Below, in pieces: positions 8,355 through 17,033 of a stretch of 64,000 nucleotides of DNA (position 1 is the first letter of the stretch; each line of letters starts with the position of its first letter). The notes below the pieces were generated by a model. The model was not told the origin of the DNA and ran no database searches. It saw nothing but the letters and a program-made list of their open reading frames with translations. The stretch is from positions 62,001 to 126,000 of the forward strand of contig CANTEW010000002.1 in assembly GCA_947652925.1 (NCBI GenBank), read 5' to 3'. The stretch is from an uncultured Lachnospiraceae bacterium. Its GTDB lineage: Bacteria > Bacillota > Clostridia > Lachnospirales > Lachnospiraceae. The position numbers were made by a program, and so were the translations under genes.

Positions 8355-9756
8355 TTACTGAATTTTTCCTTTCAAATATTTTAGGGAACACCTGGGAGAT
8401 CGATACGGGTTCTGCCGCTTTCTCCAGTACGAGTGAACGGAAAGTGATCCCATTCTGGGCCATGATGGATCCCAGTGCGCTCTGTATCTCCTTTTCTTTA
8501 TCTTCCAGGATCTCCGGATAAGACAGATACATATCCATCTTTTCATCCCCATATAGGATGACCGCATCAAAAAAACCGAGATCTTTTATATCGAATTTCA
8601 ATAAGATCTTCGTCCTCCTGCCCTCCCCCTCAGAGATACCACTCTCGTCGTCCGGATCGATCCACATCTCCGAGAACATCGTCTGTCCATTTAATTCGAT
8701 CGGCAGCATCAGATGGAGGACCGGCATATACACACTCTCATTGAGCAGGACAGCATTCATCAGGTTCTGGAACACCTGTTTGTTCTCCAGGCCGGCTTCT
8801 CCTTTGACACCGTATTCCACCATATCCAGAAACTTTTCCGTCCAGCTATTTTCCTTCGTAGCCCGCGCATAACTGGTATGCTGGAGTATCTGGGGGAGCT
8901 TTTCCGGCAGGACACCATGGAATCTTGCCCGGAACCCCTGAAAATTCAATAATCTTCCGAAATTATCGATCAGCTTATCCATATTGCCGTTCTCATATCT
9001 GGCAGTATTGAGCGTCAGTACGCCGATCAGATCGCGGACCACGCCAAAATCCCGTGTCTTAGACACATATTCCCCCAGTAAGGGGATCACCTCGTTTTTA
9101 AGAAAAGCCGCGTTCTTTGCCGTATCTCCCGGCTGTGCTGTCATATCCAGCCGTCCCATCAACTGCTGGATCACCTCCCTGTCAGAGCGCATCATGTATT
9201 TTGATATATTCTCCAGCCCGGCATGTATGTTCTCCAGTAGATGAGGCCCGGATGACATATCGTTCACCTGCTTCAGAAGATCTAAGATGCCGGCTTTCAA
9301 TTCTACGGACTGGGTCTCATTCATGACCTCACGCAACATATCATAAAATGTGCCTGTATATCGGACAGCCCCGTCTGTCTGGTCTTTCAAAAAATCCAGC
9401 AGCTGCGTATCGGTCATTTTCATCATTTCCATGAATCTCGCGATCTCTTCTGCAAGGTCCGGGCCAATGCCAGCCTCCACCATATTCCCCATACCCTGGA
9501 GGAATAGTGTAGAGAACATCTCAGTCAGCTGGGGGACTTCGTTGATCTGCTGTATAAAATTCCCAAAGTTCGACCGGGCGTTCAGCCCCAGTCTGGTCTG
9601 CTGCTGATCCCCTGCGTCACTGCGGCCGTCCGTACGGACCACTTTGCTGGGATCCACAGGGTTCTGTATCTGCTTTTCTTCCGTCGTCAACGGGTTATTT
9701 TTCACATTATTATCCAGCCCCGCAGAAGGCGTGGTCACTCTCAAAATATTCGGCAT
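8341..9756 (-). CDS. FliK/YlqG-like flagellar protein (putative)
   Basis: A 471-residue protein without a signal peptide. The first 80 residues are disordered and polar. Residues about 85-330 are helical and have no motif I can name. The C-terminal 130 residues (LHLMLPIELNGQTMFSEMWI, then KFDIKDLGFFDAVILYGDEK) look like the beta-rich C-terminal domain of FliK-type hook-length proteins. In Bacillus the FlhB-C homologue YlqH is likewise preceded by YlqG, which supports the call. The start is ATG 9756 with AGGTGG upstream. A GTG three codons earlier overlaps that SD. It is divergent from cheA, with overlapping promoter elements. Confidence 0.65.
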   Translation of the reverse strand: MPNILRVTTPSAGLDNNVKNNPLTTEEKQIQNPVDPSKVVRTDGRSDAGDQQQTRLGLNARSNFGNFIQQINEVPQLTEMFSTLFLQGMGNMVEAGIGPDLAEEIARFMEMMKMTDTQLLDFLKDQTDGAVRYTGTFYDMLREVMNETQSVELKAGILDLLKQVNDMSSGPHLLENIHAGLENISKYMMRSDREVIQQLMGRLDMTAQPGDTAKNAAFLKNEVIPLLGEYVSKTRDFGVVRDLIGVLTLNTARYENGNMDKLIDNFGRLLNFQGFRARFHGVLPEKLPQILQHTSYARATKENSWTEKFLDMVEYGVKGEAGLENKQVFQNLMNAVLLNESVYMPVLHLMLPIELNGQTMFSEMWIDPDDESGISEGEGRRTKILLKFDIKDLGFFDAVILYGDEKMDMYLSYPEILEDKEKEIQSALGSIMAQNGITFRSLVLEKAAEPVSISQVFPKIFERKNSVNVTI

Positions 9757-9775
9757 TTTTTCCACCTACTGATAT

Positions 9776-9802
9776 TAATTTTTCTATTCATTGTGTCGAT
9801 AT
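9776..9802 (+). promoter_or_regulatory. Sigma-28 (SigD)-like promoter before cheA
   Basis: TAAT, 15 bases, GTCGATAT. The flagellar sigma-28 consensus is TAAA-N15-GCCGATAA, so 3 of 4 and 6 of 8 positions match with exact spacing. It lies about 50 bases before the cheA start. Confidence 0.6.
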
Positions 9803-9806
9803 ACAT

Positions 9807-9835
9807 ACTATATACAAAATTTTAATAAAATACAA
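9807..9835 (-). promoter_or_regulatory. Sigma-A-like promoter for the FliK-like/FlhB-C-like pair
   Basis: Reading leftward, TTGTAT (9835-9830), 17 bases, TATAGT (9812-9807). It is about 50 bases upstream of the gene starting at 9756 and overlaps the transcript start of the rightward sigma-28 promoter. Confidence 0.55.
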
Positions 9836-9851
9836 GGCGGTGTTGAAAATT

Positions 9852-11990
9852 ATGGATAACGGTACAGATAGCATGCTTGATATGTATCTATTCGAGACAA
9901 ACTCTTTGATGGAGCAGCTTGATGAACTGCTCATCGAGGCAGAGAAAGTCGAAGAATTTAGCACAGACGACGTAAATGAGATTTTCCGTATCATGCACAC
10001 CATTAAAGGGTCGTCTGCGATGATGGAATTCACTTCCCTGAACCAGATCGCCCATCATATTGAAGACTTATTCTTCTATATCCGTGAGAACGGCATGGAT
10101 GCCATTGCCCCAGAGCTGAAGAAAACTCTGTTCAACCTTATGTTCAAGGCCACAGACATGCTCCGGTCTGAGATCGAAAAAGTGGAAAACAATGAGCCAC
10201 TCACTGAGAATATCGACAACATCATTGGGGAAATTAATAGTTTTCTGAATAAAATCAGTAACCCGTCCGATGCCGCGGACAGCCCGGCAGATACACAACA
10301 GGACAGCCCATCTGTGGAGGAACTCAATATGGAATTAGCCCACTGCCCGGACGATAACGCGCCTTTCTTTATCAAAGTCTTATTTGAAGAAGGATGTGGG
10401 ATGGAGAACCTGCGGGCATTTATGCTCGTAAATGCCTTGCAGGATCTGGCACTGGATTTCCATTTCTATCCAGACGACGTGGAGAACAACAGTGATTCTT
10501 CCCAGTCTATCATCGATAACGGATTCTTCCTGACCCTGGAAAAGGAAGAAAATATCGAAAAAGTAGTCAATGTCATCACCGGGACCAGCCATATCCACTC
10601 CTATGAAGTGATAGAAAATGCCCGGTTAAAGAGATCAGGAAAAGATCCGGATGAACAGGCAGATATCTCCGCGCAGGCCGCTGTGCCGATCAGCACGGAT
10701 GATACCCCTGTCAAAGCCGCATCGATCGATAACAAGAATATCGAAGTCCCGGCCAAACAGACTGCGGCACCTGCAGCCAATGCTGCAAGATTGCACGCAG
10801 GTCCGGTCAAACAGAGCCTGATCAGTGTAAATCTCTCTAAATTAGACGCCCTGGTAGCGATCGTCGGCGAGATCGTGATCACAGAATCTATGGTCACATC
10901 ATCCCCGGATATACAGGGTCTGAAACTGGATAACTTCATGAAATCCTCCCGTCAACTGGGCAAACTCACCAAAGAGCTGCAGGATATCGCCATGTCCCTG
11001 CGCATGGTCCCTGTATCAGGTGTGTTCCAGAAGATGAACCGTATCGTACGGGATATGAAACAGAAATTAAATAAAGACGTGCGCCTGACCATCATCGGTG
11101 AGGACACAGAGCTTGACAAATCCATTGTGGACGGTATCAGCGACCCGATCATGCACATTGTCCGCAATTCCATGGACCATGGTGTGGAGAATACTTCTGA
11201 AGAACGTATCGCGGCAGGAAAAGATCCCCAGGCAGAGATCATCCTTTCCGCTGCACACACTGGCAGTGAAGTGATCATCAAAGTAGAAGATGACGGTTAC
11301 GGTATGGACACCGAGCAGATCCTTGCCAAAGCGGCCAACAACGGACTGCTGATAAAACCGGAAAGTGAATATACGAAGAAAGAGATCCTTGGACTGCTCC
11401 TGCTCCCCGGCTTCTCCACCAACGAAGAAGTGACCGAATACTCCGGGCGCGGCGTAGGCATGGATGTGGTAAAACGGAATGTAGAAGCTGTAGGCGGCAC
11501 TGTCTCCATCTCAAGTGAACTGGGCCAGGGAAGCTGCACGACTCTGAAGATCCCTCTGACCATGGCGATCGTAGATGGTATGGAGATCGCGGTCGGACAA
11601 TCGATCTTCACTGTACCTATCGCCAACATCCGTCAATCCTTCAAAGTCTCCAATGAAGACGTGGTTTACGACGCTGAGGGCAATGAGATCGTCAAATGTA
11701 TGGATGAATTCTATCCCATCATCCGCGTACACCAGCTCTATAATGTAGAAACAGATGTCACGAGCATTGAAGACGGTATCCTTATATGGGTCGAAGCCAG
11801 CGATACTTCTTACTGTCTCTTTGTTGATGAACTCCTGGGCGAACAGCAGGTAGTCGTAAAACCTCTGCCTACTTACCTGAATAGTTTTAACATCAAAAAT
11901 TCTGGTATCAGCGGATGTACGATCTTAGGGAATGGGAATATCAGCATCATCCTGGATATCCTAAGCCTGTATGAAATGACCCAATACTAA
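9852..11990 (+). CDS. cheA: Chemotaxis histidine kinase CheA
   Basis: Central kinase of chemotaxis, 712 residues. It autophosphorylates on a His of the P1 domain and passes phosphate to CheY and CheB. P1 is at the N-terminus with HTIKGSSAMM (phosphorylated His49). A CheY-binding P2-like region is at about 155-250, followed by an Ala/Pro-rich linker. The P3 dimerisation helix pair begins SVNLSKLDALVAIVGEIV. The P4 ATPase shows HIVRNSMDHG, VEDDGYGMD and GRGVGMDVVKRNV, and the C-terminal P5 CheW-like domain completes the protein. The ATG at 9852 was chosen because AAGGCGGTG is a good SD for it. A GTG four codons earlier lies within that SD. It heads cheA-cheW-cheR-cheB. No cheY is seen in the window. 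Confidence 0.97.
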   Translation: MDNGTDSMLDMYLFETNSLMEQLDELLIEAEKVEEFSTDDVNEIFRIMHTIKGSSAMMEFTSLNQIAHHIEDLFFYIRENGMDAIAPELKKTLFNLMFKATDMLRSEIEKVENNEPLTENIDNIIGEINSFLNKISNPSDAADSPADTQQDSPSVEELNMELAHCPDDNAPFFIKVLFEEGCGMENLRAFMLVNALQDLALDFHFYPDDVENNSDSSQSIIDNGFFLTLEKEENIEKVVNVITGTSHIHSYEVIENARLKRSGKDPDEQADISAQAAVPISTDDTPVKAASIDNKNIEVPAKQTAAPAANAARLHAGPVKQSLISVNLSKLDALVAIVGEIVITESMVTSSPDIQGLKLDNFMKSSRQLGKLTKELQDIAMSLRMVPVSGVFQKMNRIVRDMKQKLNKDVRLTIIGEDTELDKSIVDGISDPIMHIVRNSMDHGVENTSEERIAAGKDPQAEIILSAAHTGSEVIIKVEDDGYGMDTEQILAKAANNGLLIKPESEYTKKEILGLLLLPGFSTNEEVTEYSGRGVGMDVVKRNVEAVGGTVSISSELGQGSCTTLKIPLTMAIVDGMEIAVGQSIFTVPIANIRQSFKVSNEDVVYDAEGNEIVKCMDEFYPIIRVHQLYNVETDVTSIEDGILIWVEASDTSYCLFVDELLGEQQVVVKPLPTYLNSFNIKNSGISGCTILGNGNISIILDILSLYEMTQY

Positions 11991-12017
11991 ACATATATTG
12001 AGATTGGAGGATTTGAA

Positions 12018-12512
12018 ATGTCTGAAGATACGAAGATCATAATGGATGAAGATATAGAAAAGAAACTAGAGGCGGAGGTAGAAAAGGAACGGTTCCTCAC
12101 TTTCCATTCCGCCGATCTGACATTTGCAGCGAACACCAAGTATGTGATCGAGATCATCACCAACCACGCGATCACCACATTGCCCATGGTACCAGAATAT
12201 ATCAAAGGGATCATCAATCTGAGAGGACAGATCATCCCCATCGTGGATATCCGTCTGCGCCTTGGGAAACCCCCGATCGATATGGAGAACAACGATACGA
12301 CCTGTATCATCGTCCTGGATATCGACTCCATTTCCGTAGGGATCCTTGTGGACTCAGTCTCACAGGTCGTAGACAGCGAACTGAGCAAGATCTCCCCTGT
12401 ACCTGTGAACAACCAGCATGAGCTGGTCAACGGCATGATCTCCTTAGATGTGAACAATGTAGTCCTCCTCCTGGACTGCCAGCAGTTGGTAGATACACAA
12501 AAGATGATGTGA
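12018..12512 (+). CDS. cheW: Chemotaxis coupling protein CheW
   Basis: Adaptor that links methyl-accepting receptors to CheA at the membrane. It has 164 residues, mostly one CheW beta domain starting LTFHSADLTFAANTKYVIEI and including LRGQIIPIVDIRLRLG, a standard CheW signature. An N-terminal charged stretch of about 25 residues (DEDIEKKLEAEVEKERF) precedes the domain. The start has a GGAGG SD. It lies 27 bases after cheA and 20 before cheR. Confidence 0.95.
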   Translation: MSEDTKIIMDEDIEKKLEAEVEKERFLTFHSADLTFAANTKYVIEIITNHAITTLPMVPEYIKGIINLRGQIIPIVDIRLRLGKPPIDMENNDTTCIIVLDIDSISVGILVDSVSQVVDSELSKISPVPVNNQHELVNGMISLDVNNVVLLLDCQQLVDTQKMM

Positions 12513-12532
12513 TAGCAGGATAGGAGGGACCC

Positions 12533-13363
12533 ATGTTAAATATTTCCGATCGGGATTTTAAGCGCCTGGTGGACTTCGTAAAATCCAACTACGGCATCGA
12601 CCTGAGTAAAAAGCGTCAGCTCATATCCAGCCGCCTGACCACCACAGTCGCAGGAATGGGATATGAGGATTTTACCGGATACGTGGATCACATTGTCTCC
12701 AAAAAGAACAGCAAAGACAATGAGATCATGCTGAATAAATTGACAACAAATTACACATATTTTTACCGGGAAAAAAATCATTTTGACTTTTTCCGCGATA
12801 CCATACTCCCCTATGTGGTGGAGAAAAAAAAGAACAACCGGGTCATGAGTATATGGAGCGCCGGTTGTTCTTCTGGAGAAGAACCTTATACGATCACCAT
12901 GCTCATCAAAGAATTTCTGGGTTCCCAGGCCAGTTCCTGGGATACCAGGATACTGGCTACCGACATCTCCCACGATGTCCTAGGCAAAGCCAAAGCCGGT
13001 CTGTATGAGGAAGAATCCCTAAGAGAACTCCCCCCAGAATGGAAGCGCAGATATTTTACCCCGGTAAAAGGAGTTCCAGGTACTTACGAAGTGTCAAAGG
13101 AATTACATTCCAATGTGATATACCGCACTTTCAATCTGATGAACACCATACACTTTAAATTAAAATTCGATGTGATATTCTGCAGGAATGTTATGATCTA
13201 TTTTGATCAAGATACCAAAGAAGCCTTAGTAGACCGCTTTTATCAGGCTTCGAACCCAGGTGCCTATCTATTGATCGGACACTCTGAGAGTCTGAATAAA
13301 GAACGTACACGTTATGATTATATAATGCCTGCCACTTATCGTAGATCAGAGGGCAGCGCCTAA
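12533..13363 (+). CDS. cheR: Chemotaxis receptor methyltransferase CheR
   Basis: SAM-dependent methyltransferase that adds methyl groups to glutamates of chemoreceptors. It has 276 residues: an N-terminal helical CheR domain (residues 1-75), then the catalytic fold with IWSAGCSSGEEPYTITML (SAM-binding), ATDISHDVLGKAKAG and DVIFCRNVMIYFD. GGAGG precedes the ATG. Length and motifs are normal. No C-terminal pentapeptide-binding extension is evident. Confidence 0.96.
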   Translation: MLNISDRDFKRLVDFVKSNYGIDLSKKRQLISSRLTTTVAGMGYEDFTGYVDHIVSKKNSKDNEIMLNKLTTNYTYFYREKNHFDFFRDTILPYVVEKKKNNRVMSIWSAGCSSGEEPYTITMLIKEFLGSQASSWDTRILATDISHDVLGKAKAGLYEEESLRELPPEWKRRYFTPVKGVPGTYEVSKELHSNVIYRTFNLMNTIHFKLKFDVIFCRNVMIYFDQDTKEALVDRFYQASNPGAYLLIGHSESLNKERTRYDYIMPATYRRSEGSA

Positions 13364-13400
13364 AAATAGTACTCTATATCTCTAGAAAGGCTGTGAGAAC

Positions 13401-14456
13401 ATGATCCAGAACAAAAAAATAAGGGTATTGGTCGTCGATGATTCTATGCTGTTCCGCAAACTCCTCATCGACAACCTGCCCCAAGCCCCTAATATTGAAG
13501 TCATTGGCTATGCCGTAGATGCATTCGACGCACAAAAAAAGATCATGCAGCTAAAACCAGATGTGGTTACCTGCGATGTTGAGATGCCGCGTATGAGCGG
13601 CATTGATTTTGTAAAACAATTGCTGCCAAAATACCCTGTCCCGATCATATTGGTCTCTTTTCTGAATCTGAGTGTCTTTGATGCTTTAAAAGCGGGAGCA
13701 GTGGATTTTGTGCGCAAACCGGATATGTCACAGACAAATAATACAAAATCCTTTATCAATGCCCTTGCCCTGAAGATCACTGTCGCCTCCAAAGCAAAGG
13801 TAAAAGTCCCAGGGACCGCTTCTGCCCTCCCCACCACCAAACACAACCAATCCTTCCAGTGTACCATGTCTGCGCTGGCACAAAAGAATACTGTGATCGC
13901 CATCGGCGCTTCCACAGGCGGCACAGAGGCCACTTTAGAAGTGGTACGTGATCTCCCCGCCAACACACCAGGGATCGTGGTCACCCAGCATATGCCCGAA
14001 GGCTTTACTAAAATGTACGCTGAACGCCTGAACCGCATATGTAAGATGGAAGCAAAAGAAGCCGAAAACGGCGACAAGATCGTCCAGGGCCGTATACTCA
14101 TCGCCCCAGGGAACCTGCAGATGCAGGTGGTCAAGACCGGTGTCTCCTATACTGTACGCTGCTCTCCGGGAGAAAAAGTCAGCGGCCATCGCCCTTCTGT
14201 AGATGTCCTCTTCCATTCCATGGCCACCAGCGTGGGCCGCAACGGTATCGGTATCATCCTGACAGGTATGGGCAAAGACGGAGCTGACGGCCTGCTCGCC
14301 ATGCGCAATAAAGGCTGCTTTACCATCGGTCAGGATAAAGATTCCTGTGTCGTCTACGGTATGCCCATGGTGGCGCATAACATCGGCGCCGTATGCCAAC
14401 AGGCTTCCTGTGCGAATATTGCAAACGTTTTGTTGAATCATTTGAATAAATTGTGA
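13401..14456 (+). CDS. cheB: Chemotaxis response regulator/methylesterase CheB
   Basis: Removes receptor methyl groups and deamidates glutamines when phosphorylated by CheA. The 351 residues comprise a receiver domain (VLVVDDSMLFRKLL, phospho-Asp in VVTCDVEMPRMSG, FVRKP) and a CheB esterase domain with GASTGGTEATLEV (nucleophile Ser), TQHMPEGFTKMYAERL (His) and ILTGMGKDGADGL (Asp). The receiver segment PIILVSFLNLSVFDALKAG has FLNL where SSLT is common, a modest variation. It ends the chemotaxis part of the cluster, followed by a sigma-28-like promoter for flgM. Confidence 0.96.
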   Translation: MIQNKKIRVLVVDDSMLFRKLLIDNLPQAPNIEVIGYAVDAFDAQKKIMQLKPDVVTCDVEMPRMSGIDFVKQLLPKYPVPIILVSFLNLSVFDALKAGAVDFVRKPDMSQTNNTKSFINALALKITVASKAKVKVPGTASALPTTKHNQSFQCTMSALAQKNTVIAIGASTGGTEATLEVVRDLPANTPGIVVTQHMPEGFTKMYAERLNRICKMEAKEAENGDKIVQGRILIAPGNLQMQVVKTGVSYTVRCSPGEKVSGHRPSVDVLFHSMATSVGRNGIGIILTGMGKDGADGLLAMRNKGCFTIGQDKDSCVVYGMPMVAHNIGAVCQQASCANIANVLLNHLNKL

Positions 14457-14473
14457 TTTCTACAAACTTACCC

Positions 14474-14500
14474 TTAATATTTCCCGCAAAATGGCGATAC
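14474..14500 (+). promoter_or_regulatory. Sigma-28 (SigD)-like promoter before flgM
   Basis: TTAA, 15 bases, GGCGATAC, compared with TAAA-N15-GCCGATAA (3 of 4 and 6 of 8 matches, exact spacing). It lies about 50 bases before flgM, in the only gap (94 bases) of the rightward cluster with room for a promoter. This fits sigma-28 control of its own anti-sigma factor. Confidence 0.6.
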
Positions 14501-14550
14501 TTTATATAAGAGAAGTAAAACAGCAATTGTCGAAAGGAGTATGGAACAAT

Positions 14551-14877
14551 ATGAAAATATCGCTTAATAATATCTCGACATACCATACTGAACTTCCTCC
14601 GGTTGCGAAAACTAATGCAAAAGGCATAAGTACTGAAAAGGCAGGTCGTAGCAACTATGACGCTATCATCATCCAGTCTGACTCCAGGCAGATTGCTGAA
14701 AAAACCTTTTCTTCTTCTTTAGCTCAAGCAGTAGCCGGTGAAGTTCAAAATACCCAGACTTCTGAAGAAAAGATCCAGGACATAAAAGAGCAGATCGCGA
14801 ATGGGACGTATCGTGTCCAATTCGACCAAATCGCATCTCGCATGTTATTCCATTGGGGAGATGACATCCATGCATGA
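14551..14877 (+). CDS. flgM: Anti-sigma-28 factor FlgM
   Basis: Binds and inhibits the flagellar sigma factor SigD until the hook is complete. It has 108 residues: a polar, probably disordered N-terminal half (ISLNNISTYHTELPPVAKT) and a helical C-terminal half (EEKIQDIKEQIANGTYRVQF, then QIASRMLFHWGD), which matches the FlgM sigma-binding region. The ATG at 14551 has GAAAGGAG about 10 bases upstream. A longer reading from 14491 starts without an SD. It overlaps flgN by 8 bases. Confidence 0.92.
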   Translation: MKISLNNISTYHTELPPVAKTNAKGISTEKAGRSNYDAIIIQSDSRQIAEKTFSSSLAQAVAGEVQNTQTSEEKIQDIKEQIANGTYRVQFDQIASRMLFHWGDDIHA

Positions 14878-15346
14878 TCTTGATGATTTCAAAACAGTTG
14901 TCGGTGACCTGATCACACTTCTGGGAGGATTCACACAGACAGAAGCTGAAAAACTGGACGCAGTCCAGAAAAACCGGGTCACCTTTGTTGAAGAGACCAT
15001 GAAAAAAGAACAGGCCGCCATCATGAAACTGCGGGGTCTGGATAAAAAACGTGAATCGATACAAAAAGACCTGGGGTGGGAGGGTATGTCGTTCCAACAA
15101 ATCCTATCCCAGGTCGATGACGTTGAGAGAAAAAGTCTACAACCTTTATTTGACGCATTGACTGATCGTACCAAGCAGTTCAACGCCACGAAAGATAGTG
15201 CGCAGCAAGCTCTGGAGATCAGTCTTCATCATATCAATACATTGCTGGCCAAAAAAGCGGTTGAAGAGAGCAAAGCTTATACCAGCAAGGGAAATGAAAA
15301 GAGATCTGACAGACCCGGCAAACATTTTACCAATCGAAAGGTATAG
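14870..15346 (+). CDS. flgN: FlgN-family export chaperone (YvyG)
   Basis: Cytoplasmic chaperone that delivers FlgK and FlgL to the flagellar export gate. It has 159 residues and is helical throughout (TVVGDLITLLGGFTQTEAE, then LDAVQKNRVTFVEETMKKEQ and a C-terminal coiled region). The basic tail ends HFTNRKV. The start is ATG 14870, about 10 bases after TTGGGGAG. It lies between flgM and its clients flgK/flgL, the standard Firmicutes order. Confidence 0.88.
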   Translation: MHDLDDFKTVVGDLITLLGGFTQTEAEKLDAVQKNRVTFVEETMKKEQAAIMKLRGLDKKRESIQKDLGWEGMSFQQILSQVDDVERKSLQPLFDALTDRTKQFNATKDSAQQALEISLHHINTLLAKKAVEESKAYTSKGNEKRSDRPGKHFTNRKV

Positions 15347-15364
15347 CATCAGGGAGGGATAAAT

Positions 15365-17011
15365 ATGTTACGAGCGACCTTTGCCGGTTTCTCCGTGGCC
15401 CGCGGCGCCATGAACGCCAGCATGAAGGCTCTGGATGTGACCGGTCAGAATATATCAAATGTATATACACCAGGATATACCCGCCAGAGACTGGATCAGT
15501 CCAGTTTTGGCTCGGGATATGGGAACTTTGCCACCACCGACTATGTGACGCAGATCGGAAACGGAGTACTGATCAAAAAGGTATCCCAGGTGCGCGATCC
15601 TTATCTGGATATCCAATACAGAAATAAGATGACCGATGTGGGTGCATCCGATGCCAAGGCATCTGTATTGGAAGAGATCGAGAGCGTATTCGACGAGACT
15701 ATGAAGAGCGCGCTCAAAGATGCTCTTTCAGATCTGGAAAGTAAATTACTGGATCTTGCCAATTCTACAGGAGCAGAATTGGACGATTCCATCGTACGTG
15801 CTTCTATGCAGTCTTTGGTGAACTTGTTCCATTCCAATGCCGCCTCCCTTGCAAACAAACGGGAACAGGTGACAGATGATTTTAATAAAAATTCCATAGA
15901 TAAGATCAATAGTCTGTTGAAGGATATCTCTGAATTGAACAGGACCATCAAGAGCTGTGATATATTAGGGCATCCTGCGCTGGAACTGCGTGACCAGAGA
16001 AATGATCTTATAGATGAACTTTCGAGCTATGTACCTATCCAGGTAAATTATACAGATGAAAAAGTATCTTCCTCAGAAACGGTAGAAAATCTGGAGATAC
16101 AGCTCTTAACAACAGATGGAAAAAAACACACATTAGTCGATCACAATAAATATGGTAAATTCACTTCCACTACTACAAAACCTGCTAATAGTGCTGAAAC
16201 AGAATTTACAGAAGTAAAATATGAATATTCTGATCCAGACAACACCGCTAAAGATGCAAATATAAATATCACCGAAAAGACTCCTGGTGCAGCTGCGGGC
16301 GATCCTGATATAAGAAAGCTCAACATCAACGGCGGTACTTTTACTGGAACACTCAATATGCTGAACAGCTCTGGGGTATTCGACGGCGATGCGACGACAG
16401 AAAAAGGATTTGGTTATTACGAACATTCTTTTGATCTTCTCGTCAATACATTTGCCCAGACACTAAATGATCTAAATCAACCTGGCACTGGTTCAGTCAC
16501 AGGTAATCAAGGAGTGGGCGGCCCACTCTTCGTCGCTACTGACCCAGCTAACCCCAACAATCCCAACGGGCCTTTTACAGCGGCAAATATCAAAGTCAAT
16601 GATGATTGGATCAAAGGTATCGTAAAATTAAAACCAAAAATAGACCCCGATTCTGGTACGACGCAAAATGACAATATCAATAAAATGATAGCTGCTCTAA
16701 ATGATAAGAGAGATTTTAAGATAGACCCAAATAAAACAGATGTCTTATTTAACGGAAACTTTTACAACTATTATGTCAATATAGAATCCACTCTGGGTAT
16801 CGACCAGCAGTCCACAGAAAATCAGTTACAGAATCACATCACTGTGATCAATACCATCGCCCAGAACAAAGATCAGGTTTCCGGCGTATCCTTGGATGAG
16901 GAGGGCGTCAACCTGATGCAGTATCAGCAGTCCTACACTGCCGCAGCCAGGCTTATGACCACATTGGATGATGTATTGAACACATTGATCAACAATACTG
17001 GTTTAAGATGA
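15365..17011 (+). CDS. flgK: Flagellar hook-associated protein 1 (HAP1) FlgK
   Basis: Forms the first junction ring between hook and filament. The 548 residues have conserved ends. The N-terminus contains RGAMNASMKALDVTGQNISN and GYTRQR. The C-terminus contains SGVSLDEEGVNLMQYQQSYT and ends LNTLINNTGLR, the helical D0 domain. The middle, about residues 230-470, is a variable Asn/Thr/Asp-rich domain exposed on the surface. The AGGGAGGG SD is strong. It is co-transcribed with flgN and flgL. Confidence 0.95.
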   Translation: MLRATFAGFSVARGAMNASMKALDVTGQNISNVYTPGYTRQRLDQSSFGSGYGNFATTDYVTQIGNGVLIKKVSQVRDPYLDIQYRNKMTDVGASDAKASVLEEIESVFDETMKSALKDALSDLESKLLDLANSTGAELDDSIVRASMQSLVNLFHSNAASLANKREQVTDDFNKNSIDKINSLLKDISELNRTIKSCDILGHPALELRDQRNDLIDELSSYVPIQVNYTDEKVSSSETVENLEIQLLTTDGKKHTLVDHNKYGKFTSTTTKPANSAETEFTEVKYEYSDPDNTAKDANINITEKTPGAAAGDPDIRKLNINGGTFTGTLNMLNSSGVFDGDATTEKGFGYYEHSFDLLVNTFAQTLNDLNQPGTGSVTGNQGVGGPLFVATDPANPNNPNGPFTAANIKVNDDWIKGIVKLKPKIDPDSGTTQNDNINKMIAALNDKRDFKIDPNKTDVLFNGNFYNYYVNIESTLGIDQQSTENQLQNHITVINTIAQNKDQVSGVSLDEEGVNLMQYQQSYTAAARLMTTLDDVLNTLINNTGLR

Positions 17012-17033
17012 TGATGAAAGGAGGCAATATATC

